A DNA stretch of 8,467 bases from Candidatus Krumholzibacteriota bacterium (lineage in GTDB: Bacteria; Krumholzibacteriota; Krumholzibacteriia; Krumholzibacteriales; Krumholzibacteriaceae), in the NCBI GenBank assembly GCA_030672805.1, contig DAOVFR010000096.1, positions 1 to 8,467 of the forward strand, in the 5' to 3' direction. The stretch's first letter is position 1. Every line of letters starts with the position of its first letter. Below the pieces are notes generated by a model. The model worked only from the letters and a program-made list of their open reading frames with translations. It was not told the origin of the DNA and ran no database searches. This document shows, in pieces, positions 1 through 5,728 of the stretch. The translations under genes were made by a program, and so were the position numbers.

Positions 1-1227
1 CTTCCTCGATTCGCCGAACAGGTTCCCGTCCTTCCCGAAGTACCTGACGAACACCTCGTGACTGCCCGGTTCGCATTCCATGCGGAACACGTGCACCTCT
101 GACGGAAGGGTCTGCCACGACCGCGTATCGGCCTTCTCGGCCGCCGCCAGCCCCTTGAAGAGCCCGTCCACAAGTGCTCCGCCGACCCCCCCCTTCTTTC
201 CGGCATCGCCCTGCAGCCGCAGCTTAAGGTAGGTGCGGAACGCCGATTTCAATAGTATCCATCCGAGTTCCTTCTTGAACGCCGCGATGGCCGTGCCTTC
301 GATGTTGTCCAGTGGAATCGCCGTTCCGCACTCCATGCCGTCAACGACCATCCTGGCTGAACAGGCCGCCTTTGTCTGCTTGACGTACTTGGGGTAGGCG
401 AATGCGAACAACTTGCCCGAATCCTGAAGCTCGAAATCCTCCCCCACCGGTATGCTGAAGATGAACGGCTCTTTTCTTCCGGGAAGCATGAACCCCCCTA
501 TCAGCATGTTCTTGTGCTTCTTCAGGTACCCCTTGATCTCCTGGGAGATCTTGAGCGGCGCCATGCCGATCTCGACGAACAGGACGATCTCGTCAGCGCG
601 CATATTCACTGCATCGGGCGCTGCCCCGGGGCTCACCCTCCTTATCGCCCCGTACTCGATCCTCGCATCATCATCGAGCCCTTCCATCTCGTAGAGGATA
701 GACGTCAGGTAGCGGGCGAACGGCACGTCGAACTGCTTCAGCTCCTCATCGGGATATTTTCCCAGGTAGGATTTCAGGTTATTGATGATCCGGTTCCGCT
801 CGACGAACGCCCCTTCCCGGTCACCCTTCATCCAGTAGGCGAGCAAAAGGTACGAGTTGATAAGTATCTTCTCGTGGTCGGGGGGCTGATACTCCTGCCT
901 GGTCGGGCTCGTGATCATGCCCTTCAGGAAGTCGGCGGGGGAGATTGTTCCCTCGATCGTACCGAACCGTTCCTCCGCCACCTGGAGATCCTTGATCGCA
1001 CCGTCGTAGTCGCCGCATGCCAGCTTGACCTTGCCCCGTTCGAGAAAATACAGGTGCAGGTCATGCTTGCCAGCTTTCTCCAGCAGCCCGTCCGCCACGG
1101 TGATCGACTCATCGTACCGGCCGGCATAGTACGCGTCGCGGAACGGCTTGTTCTTGTCGGTGTACGACGTGCATCCGGCAATTACCGCTATCAATAGAAC
1201 AACGACAACAAGTCTGCAGAGTTTCAT
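1..1227 (-). CDS. COG3014-like TPR lipoprotein (C-terminus cut by window edge)
   Basis: Open on the minus strand from ATG at 1227 to the window edge, 409 codons without a stop. The N-terminus is a lipoprotein signal: hydrophobic residues 6-16, then lipobox IAGC with Cys19. Residues about 31-95 look like tetratricopeptide helices (AYYAGRYDESI, then a second repeat around GDYDGAIKDL). The C-terminal part has RTYLKLR and, near the end, DTRSWQTLP, which I recognise as typical of the uncharacterised COG3014 family. In Vibrio-type genomes this family is encoded beside lpoB-like and ycfL-like genes, and here it lies 64 nt downstream of an LpoB-like gene on the same strand, so an operon is likely. 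The ribosome site before the start is weak (GGTGGTGA). Predicted outer-membrane lipoprotein facing the periplasm; molecular role unknown. The family call rests on motif memory and neighbourhood. Confidence 0.8.
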   Translation of the reverse strand, partial: MKLCRLVVVVLLIAVIAGCTSYTDKNKPFRDAYYAGRYDESITVADGLLEKAGKHDLHLYFLERGKVKLACGDYDGAIKDLQVAEERFGTIEGTISPADFLKGMITSPTRQEYQPPDHEKILINSYLLLAYWMKGDREGAFVERNRIINNLKSYLGKYPDEELKQFDVPFARYLTSILYEMEGLDDDARIEYGAIRRVSPGAAPDAVNMRADEIVLFVEIGMAPLKISQEIKGYLKKHKNMLIGGFMLPGRKEPFIFSIPVGEDFELQDSGKLFAFAYPKYVKQTKAACSARMVVDGMECGTAIPLDNIEGTAIAAFKKELGWILLKSAFRTYLKLRLQGDAGKKGGVGGALVDGLFKGLAAAEKADTRSWQTLPSEVHVFRMECEPGSHEVFVRYFGKDGNLFGESRK

Positions 1228-1291
1228 TCATCACCACCCGTGTGAGATATGAATTCGGTCACCTGGCATATTCATGGCAAACGCGGAATGC

Positions 1292-1879
1292 TTACCGGAA
1301 GATGCTCTTCTTGGTGATCCTCTGCATATCGTACTCGTCGGTCCACTTGATGAGCAGCGTCTCGACCTCGAAGATATCGAGCATGACGTTCATATAGTTG
1401 ACGTCCTTGCGACCGCTCTTCTTCCTGATGTTGGCGATGGAGCCCCTGAGGATGTACTTCGCGCCGACGAACTTGCCTATCCGGGCCGCCTTCGAATTGT
1501 CGTACAGGTCCGAGGCCTGCAGGTTGAGCTGTTCGAGGGCCGTGTCGAACGCCTGGTCGTCGACGAACTGGGCAACCCCCTGCTTGATCATGCCTGTGCG
1601 GACCTTTTCGAGGATGAGACGAGTATCGATGTGCTCGTCCGTCTTGTTCTGGAGCTTCTTGACGATGAGCATCACGATGGGCTCGCCGCTCTGGATCAGC
1701 GGGCTGAAGAACGGGTGGTTCTTGACCGAGTTCACCATCTGTTCCTGGACCCTGATCAGGTCCGCGGGGTCCCAGTCGGAATCTCCCGCCCTGTAATCTT
1801 CCCTGCCCACCTCCTTGACGGTCGTGGCGCAGCCCGAGATGATAAACAGGCAGACAAGGACAAAGAAAAGTTTCTTCAC
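1292..1879 (-). CDS. LpoB-like penicillin-binding-protein activator lipoprotein
   Basis: A 195-residue exported protein. The start is GTG, chosen because AAAGGAGGGAG lies just upstream at good spacing. The signal peptide ends in lipobox ISGC with Cys17. The mature part has the LpoB hallmark NKTDEHIDT at 78-86 and the fold signature IGKFVGAKYILRGSI at 134-148, as in LpoB/COG3417 (E. coli LpoB has 213 residues). LpoB proteins sit in the outer membrane and reach through the periplasm to stimulate a class A penicillin-binding protein. Whether this one does so is inference: the family is broad, and its partnership with a COG3014 protein instead of a PBP gene suggests a role that may differ from the E. 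coli one. First gene of the pair with the COG3014 gene. Confidence 0.82.
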   Translation of the reverse strand: MKKLFFVLVCLFIISGCATTVKEVGREDYRAGDSDWDPADLIRVQEQMVNSVKNHPFFSPLIQSGEPIVMLIVKKLQNKTDEHIDTRLILEKVRTGMIKQGVAQFVDDQAFDTALEQLNLQASDLYDNSKAARIGKFVGAKYILRGSIANIRKKSGRKDVNYMNVMLDIFEVETLLIKWTDEYDMQRITKKSIFR

Positions 1880-1899
1880 GGCTCCCTCCTTTACGATTA

Positions 1900-1915
1900 T
1901 GCCCGGATCCGGGCA
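1900..1915. repeat. 16-bp perfect palindrome before the LpoB-like gene
   Basis: TGCCCGGATCCGGGCA is a perfect palindrome ending about 20 nt upstream of the GTG start at 1879, just ahead of the Shine-Dalgarno site. As RNA it can fold into a 6-bp stem with a GATC tetraloop. It could be an operator or a leader hairpin of the lpoB-like operon. There is no T-run, so it is not a standard terminator. Function is not shown. Confidence 0.4.
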
Positions 1916-2048
1916 GTCTTCAGGCTCTCACAAGGGGCATCCCCCGGTTTGCAAACGGCCGTCCTGCGCTGACAGGGCACCGATGCAGTAACGCCTGCCG
2001 TGAGAGTGGAATGACCGCCCTGCTGAAAATCCGTTGCAGTCTAGCAGA

Positions 2049-2067
2049 TTGTCAAGCGTCTTGACAA
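2049..2067. promoter_or_regulatory. Perfect inverted repeat over the tRNA promoter -35 (candidate operator)
   Basis: TTGTCAAG-CGT-CTTGACAA has two perfect 8-nt arms and a 3-nt spacer. The right arm contains the TTGACA -35 box facing the tRNA. The left arm contains the same hexamer on the minus strand (2055-2050), facing the LpoB-like operon, although the matching -10 there is poor (GATTTT at 2031-2026, 18-nt spacing). It may be a regulator site, or simply two back-to-back -35 elements in a divergent promoter. Confidence 0.45.
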
Positions 2068-2089
2068 AACGAATTTTATCGATTATCGT
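2061..2089 (+). promoter_or_regulatory. Candidate sigma-70 type promoter for tRNA-Leu
   Basis: A consensus -35 box TTGACA (2061-2066) is followed after 17 nt by TATCGT (2084-2089), four of six matches to the -10 consensus. The predicted transcription start near 2096 leaves a short leader before the tRNA at 2119. A second AT-rich stretch (TATATATTAATAT, 2101-2113) lies too close to the tRNA for its own well-spaced -35. Confidence 0.5.
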
Positions 2090-2118
2090 GATTTTTCATG
2101 TATATATTAATATGGCAT

Positions 2119-2202
2119 GCCTGAGTGGCGGAACTGGTAGACGCGCTGCGTTCAGGGCGCAGTGGGGTTTTCCTCGTGGGGGTTCGACTCCCCCCTCAGG
2201 CA
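2119..2202 (+). tRNA. tRNA-Leu, anticodon CAG
   Basis: A complete class II cloverleaf. The acceptor stem pairs GCCTGAG (2119-2125) with CTCAGGC (2195-2201), with discriminator A at 2202. The anticodon stem is CTGCG/CGCAG with loop TTCAGGG, giving anticodon CAG at 2153-2155, which reads CUG leucine codons. The long variable arm at 2163-2177 (GGGG, T4 loop, CCTC) is typical of leucine tRNA. The T stem is GGGGG/CCCCC around TTCGACT. The 3' CCA is not encoded and would be added after transcription. No terminator is visible before the OsmC gene 29 nt downstream, so read-through is possible. Confidence 0.97.
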
Positions 2203-2231
2203 TTTTCCAATTCCAACGCACGGGAGCAGCC

Positions 2232-2630
2232 ATGGACATGACCGTAACATTTCCGGGAAACAAGAAGGTCAATGCGGAATACAAAGGGTTCACCATCGAA
2301 ACGGACCAGGCCCGGCATGGCGGCGGCGACGGGTCCGCCCCGGCGCCCTTCGACCTCTTTCTCGCCTCGATCGGGACCTGCGGCGGGATCTACGTGGTCT
2401 ACTTCTGTGAAAAGCGGAACATTCCACTGGATAACATCAGGATAGTCCAGAAATGGGACAGGAACCCCGAAACCAGGATGATAGAGAAGATCGTCCTGGA
2501 AATCGAGCTTCCCCCGGATTTCCCCGACAGGTACAGGGATGCGCTCGTCAAGGCGGTCGATCTCTGCACCGTCAAGAAGCACATCATCAACAATCCCGGG
2601 TTCGAGATCAGGACCGTGACGGCCGGTTGA
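2232..2630 (+). CDS. OsmC/Ohr-family thiol peroxidase-like protein
   Basis: A 132-residue cytoplasmic protein with the OsmC fold signature. The two conserved cysteines are Cys50 in the motif SIGTCGGIY and Cys112 in DLCTVKKHI. In characterised OsmC and Ohr proteins these cysteines reduce organic hydroperoxides. The CTVKKH form is common in the less studied YhfA-like branch, so substrate and physiological role are uncertain. An APAPFDLFLAS segment (36-46) precedes the first cysteine, as in the family. The start ATG at 2232 follows GGGAG with 5 nt spacing; upstream in-frame extension would run into the tRNA and is not real. It lies 29 nt after tRNA-Leu on the same strand with no obvious separate promoter, so it may be transcribed with the tRNA. 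It converges on the CsgG-like operon, which ends 51 nt away. Confidence 0.88.
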   Translation: MDMTVTFPGNKKVNAEYKGFTIETDQARHGGGDGSAPAPFDLFLASIGTCGGIYVVYFCEKRNIPLDNIRIVQKWDRNPETRMIEKIVLEIELPPDFPDRYRDALVKAVDLCTVKKHIINNPGFEIRTVTAG

Positions 2631-2681
2631 GGGGGGCAAACCTATTCCCGGCCCCTGACGGGCTGCTGGTTGAATATTCTA

Positions 2682-3599
2682 TCACCAGATGTTCGGCAAT
2701 TTCTCGGGTGCCTTCTTCGGCTGCTGCGACCTGAATCGATCACCAACCCGGAATGGATCGTTATTATCGAACAGTTTCGTCCTTTTGGCCTTGGAAACCC
2801 TTGGATCGGCCTGTGTAATCTTAATTTTCCCCAACGGCACCGCTGGACGTGGAACAAGATCCCCTGTGATAGGATGCTTAATCATCTTTCCTGGACGAAT
2901 GACATCGAATTCCATCCCCTTGCGAATACCATCATCCAAGCCGATATCAAGGACAACATTCTTTTCATCAATAACTTGAATTATATAGCCCTCTACGAGA
3001 AAGATGCCCTTAAGCTGGTTTTCGAGCTTCCCTTTCGAATCATTCAGCGCCTTGATAGCCATGTCACTCTGCATCACTGGATCTTCGGCTTTATTTTCTT
3101 TTGATTTCAAGACTCTCCAGGACGATTTGCCTCTACTAGTACCGGAATAGATTACCACTCCTGTTTCAACATCTACAATCCTTACTCCATAAAGCACTGT
3201 GCACTCATACTTCTCCTGCGGGCCTTCACCCTCCCTGCTTACCTCAATGAGCGTATGAGCTTTTACCACAGCGGCTTTCGAAACGTTGCCAAGCACCACG
3301 TACTGGGCGTTGGCGAGGCGTCCCACTTTTACCGCCGTGCTGTCATCGATAACATCGGTTATGCTGATGCTGAGCTCTTCGAGCAGTTTATCCAGCTTCC
3401 GGCGCTCGACGAGTGACACCGCACCGACTCTCTTCAGAGCGAACCCGGTAAGGTCCTCGGCTAACCCGGCCAGGTCGTCTATACCGGTCGAGTTACGGTA
3501 ACGAAGAATAGCCACCCTGCTGCCGCTATAAACGGGCAGGCTGTGGAAAACAATGAAAACGACCAGGAAGATCTGAAAGATCCGCATCCGTTTTGACAT
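2682..3599 (-). CDS. Exported CsgG-like protein with FlgT_C-like C-terminal domain (third gene of cassette)
   Basis: A 305-residue protein with a signal peptide (hydrophobic residues 7-18, likely cleavage near VYS/G at 25-26) and no lipobox cysteine. Residues 28-155 resemble the CsgG/HfaB and TolB-N/LpoB group: VAILRYRN at the start, LVERRKLDKLLEEL (63-76), and VGRLANAQYVVLGNV (92-106). Residues about 200-290 form a second beta-rich domain with GYIIQV, then LDIGLDDGIRKGMEFDVIR, then KHPITGDLVPRP and NNDPFRVGDRF, resembling the C-terminal domain of flagellar protein FlgT. CsgG itself forms the outer-membrane curli pore, but this protein lacks a lipid anchor and no csgA/B/E/F gene is present, so curli export is not implied. 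ATG at 3599 is preceded by AGAGGAAAG. Last gene of three, 27 nt after the previous one. Its coding sequence is AT-richer than the flanks. Confidence 0.75.
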   Translation of the reverse strand: MSKRMRIFQIFLVVFIVFHSLPVYSGSRVAILRYRNSTGIDDLAGLAEDLTGFALKRVGAVSLVERRKLDKLLEELSISITDVIDDSTAVKVGRLANAQYVVLGNVSKAAVVKAHTLIEVSREGEGPQEKYECTVLYGVRIVDVETGVVIYSGTSRGKSSWRVLKSKENKAEDPVMQSDMAIKALNDSKGKLENQLKGIFLVEGYIIQVIDEKNVVLDIGLDDGIRKGMEFDVIRPGKMIKHPITGDLVPRPAVPLGKIKITQADPRVSKAKRTKLFDNNDPFRVGDRFRSQQPKKAPEKLPNIW

Positions 3600-3626
3600 C
3601 TGTTTTTCTTTCCTCTTAATACACCC

Positions 3627-4610
3627 TCAGTCTTCTATTGAAACAACTAACTCCTTTTTCACCCTGAGCTGCTCTTCCTTGATTTTGCAAATATCACCGG
3701 CTATCAGGGGATTCCTCTTGTCCTTGAGCTTGTTCACCTTGAACAGATAAAGCCCATCGGCTGTACATTCAAAAGGGTCCTTGGATTTTTTCTTTATCTC
3801 GACCTCGCCCACCTTCTCCAACGGCCCCGGCATTTCCTCACCGGTTGAAGGGTGAACGATCTTCTCCCCTTCACGCATCACCTCGAATTTAACTTTTTTT
3901 GCACTAGCCGACAGGGTTAAATTGGTACTGACATAGACACGTTTCTTATCCTCAACCCTTTGGATTTCGCCGGTCAGGGGGAACGCCTTCCAGATACGCT
4001 CAGTCGACTCGAATCTCAACCCATCCCATGATGCGGCACTCAGATAGCTCATCTTCCACTTGGGCTCCCACTGACTTTCGGGCATATTGTCGGGAATGCC
4101 CGTTGTCTTGACCTTGGCCCGTGATACGAATTGTGTGGAAAATGCCACTTCACCCGTCTCGACCAAAACAATATTGAAGCTGAGGCCTATTGCAAACTCG
4201 TTGTAATAATGGGTCCCAAATATCCCTGTATGCTGTGTGTTTACCCCGCTCATCGTGCCGTATATTTTACCGGTTACTATATACTGCGCTCCCAGCAGAG
4301 AGCCGACTTCCGCAAAACCGGCATCATCACCCGAACTCGCGAGCCGTTTACCCATCTCCTTGAGCTTGGCATCACGTTCATCGGGAAATATGACGTTGAA
4401 ACGCCCGCTCTGGTACAAAATATTGGACAGAAACATGGTCATCCCCAATGTATCCGGCACGCCCTGCTCGTTTTTCACCTCTCCCGGATCCATTTCGACG
4501 ACGATAATTATCGGCAATTTCGAATTAATCTTCTCTTGGGCGCTCAGAATCCCAGTAAAAAAGAACGCTGCCAATACGAAAAGGGACAAACAGACAAATA
4601 ACTTCTTCAT
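3627..4610 (-). CDS. Exported divergent CsgG-like protein (second gene of cassette)
   Basis: A 327-residue protein with a clear signal peptide (MKKLFVCL start, hydrophobic to residue 22, likely cleavage LSA/Q at 24-25). The N-terminal domain is the most divergent of the three paralogues but keeps the signature VGSLLGAQYIVTGKI (102-116) and a following strand pair ending in VLVETGEVAFST (148-159). A Trp-containing stretch (W181, W185, W195, W207) separates it from the C-terminal domain, which begins near FPLTGEI (210-216) and contains IVHPSTGEEMPGP (251-263), closely matching the HP.TG motif of the downstream gene, and NPLIAGDIC near the end. Predicted soluble periplasmic subunit; function unknown. 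ATG at 4610 has an excellent AGGAGG site. It is spaced 27 nt from both neighbours, so the three are almost certainly co-transcribed. Confidence 0.7.
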   Translation of the reverse strand: MKKLFVCLSLFVLAAFFFTGILSAQEKINSKLPIIIVVEMDPGEVKNEQGVPDTLGMTMFLSNILYQSGRFNVIFPDERDAKLKEMGKRLASSGDDAGFAEVGSLLGAQYIVTGKIYGTMSGVNTQHTGIFGTHYYNEFAIGLSFNIVLVETGEVAFSTQFVSRAKVKTTGIPDNMPESQWEPKWKMSYLSAASWDGLRFESTERIWKAFPLTGEIQRVEDKKRVYVSTNLTLSASAKKVKFEVMREGEKIVHPSTGEEMPGPLEKVGEVEIKKKSKDPFECTADGLYLFKVNKLKDKRNPLIAGDICKIKEEQLRVKKELVVSIED

Positions 4611-4637
4611 TTCTCCTCCTATTCTATCCAGAGTGAA

Positions 4638-5603
4638 TCAGAAAATATCACTCCAGCGAAAACGACTTTCCGACACCTTGAGTGATTGTACCATGTCACC
4701 GGGGATTATCGGATTCTTCTTTGAATACAACTTTGTCACCTTCGCTCTCGCCCCGATTGTATCCACAAACGTAACCTTTATCTTTGCAATCCTTGACACG
4801 GACACTTCTTCAGTACCGCCACTGCCACAATCTGCTCTTCTGTACACCTCCATCTCCTGATCCAAATTCAGCCCGTTATCGCTTCCTATATCCAATTCAA
4901 CATCGCCTCCGGGATTCACCACAATAACGTATCCGGTCAGTGGCAGAACATTGAACAGTGCCTTCGACAGGCTTTCGCTCGCATCTCCAATCGCTTCAGC
5001 CAGCAGCGCAATGTCCTCGGCAGGCCCCCTGACCTTATTGAGTTCTTTTTTCCAGCACCTCCTGACAGCTTGGCCGCTTTGTACACTTGAGAACATCACC
5101 TTGCCCGAGGAGACCTCGACAATTCTGGCACCTGTTTTTACCCTGCCGATTACACGTGTGTCATAATTGACGCCGATCAGTTTTGGAGCGCTAATCTCTA
5201 TACGTGCGGCAGAAATCGTTCCATTTACGACATAGCGAGCATCGAGCAACTCCCCCAACCTGATGATGGTGCTCTCGTTTACCAAATCGGTGACGGCCAG
5301 CTTTTGTTCCTCCAGAATTTCTCCGATACGTGCTTTTTCAACAAGTCTGAAACGCTTTTGCCTGGCTATCAGATCATATATCCGCCGTTCGGCTTCACCC
5401 TCCAGTGCCTCGTATGTAGTTTTGTTAACAAAGGGAAAAACGGCAACAACGAGATCCTCCCGGGGGATCTCACCAAACCCAACCGTTGTATAGTGAACAG
5501 ATGGAGCTGCACATGACCCAAAAACCATCATTGCACTAGCCAGGATAAGCAAGGCGCGAATGCCAATGCGCAGTTCATATGCTTGAGTGCCGGTTATACC
5601 CAC
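4638..5603 (-). CDS. CsgG-like lipoprotein with FlgT_C-like domain (first gene of cassette)
   Basis: A 321-residue probable lipoprotein when read from GTG at 5603. The signal region ends ALLILASAMMVFGSC with Cys31; Phe at -3 is unusual for a lipobox but tolerated by the general pattern. The mature part begins with a short linker, then VVAVFPFVNKT and LVEKARIGEILEEQKL, and the signature LGELLDARYVVNGTI (116-130), all typical of CsgG/TolB-N-like domains. From about residue 218 the C-terminal domain reads PLTGYVIVV, then ELDIGSDNGL, then NPIIPGDMV near the end; it lacks the HP.TG motif of its two paralogues and has a CGSGG loop instead. The frame is open up to a GTG at 5690, but that lies upstream of the predicted transcription start and has no ribosome site. 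GTG 5603 has only a weak AGG at 9 nt, so the start is uncertain. Confidence 0.75.
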   Translation of the reverse strand: MGITGTQAYELRIGIRALLILASAMMVFGSCAAPSVHYTTVGFGEIPREDLVVAVFPFVNKTTYEALEGEAERRIYDLIARQKRFRLVEKARIGEILEEQKLAVTDLVNESTIIRLGELLDARYVVNGTISAARIEISAPKLIGVNYDTRVIGRVKTGARIVEVSSGKVMFSSVQSGQAVRRCWKKELNKVRGPAEDIALLAEAIGDASESLSKALFNVLPLTGYVIVVNPGGDVELDIGSDNGLNLDQEMEVYRRADCGSGGTEEVSVSRIAKIKVTFVDTIGARAKVTKLYSKKNPIIPGDMVQSLKVSESRFRWSDIF

Positions 5604-5680
5604 GTGGCTGAACCTAAATGAGTTCCAATTCCCTTGTAAGTACTTGGCAGTGTTTCTCCTGGCAGATATATCAGGTTCTT

Positions 5681-5710
5681 TGTATATCACAAAACCAGAT
5701 CAACAGTCAA
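5681..5710 (-). promoter_or_regulatory. Candidate promoter of the CsgG-like cassette
   Basis: On the minus strand TTGACT (5710-5705) is followed after 18 nt by TATACA (5686-5681), five and four matches to the -35 and -10 consensus. Transcription would start near 5674, giving a leader of about 70 nt before GTG 5603. It lies in an AT-rich gap between the peptidase stop at 5729 and the cassette. No terminator separates the two, so some read-through from the peptidase gene is also possible. Confidence 0.4.
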
Positions 5711-5728
5711 ATATTATCACTATCCGTG

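Noticed and set aside
514..1197. Plus-strand open frame of 227 codons opposite the COG3014 gene
   Set aside because: The minus strand in register carries a lipobox, TPR helices and family motifs and stays open for 409 codons; the plus-strand product has no signal or domain.
1274..1972. Plus-strand open frame of 232 codons opposite the LpoB-like gene
   Set aside because: Antisense shadow; the LpoB-like gene has a strong ribosome site and recognisable motifs.
2034..2231. Upstream extension of the OsmC frame
   Set aside because: It would translate straight through the tRNA-Leu gene; ATG 2232 has its own GGGAG site and gives the normal family length.
2621..2653. GGCCGG/CCGGCC inverted repeat between the convergent OsmC and CsgG-like genes as a terminator
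   Set aside because: The stem is only 6 bp with a loop of about 21 nt and there is no T-run on either strand.
3600..4637. CsgG-like cassette as a curli secretion operon
   Set aside because: No CsgA/B repeat protein, CsgE, CsgF or CsgD is present, two of three proteins lack the lipid anchor, and all carry an extra C-terminal domain absent from CsgG.
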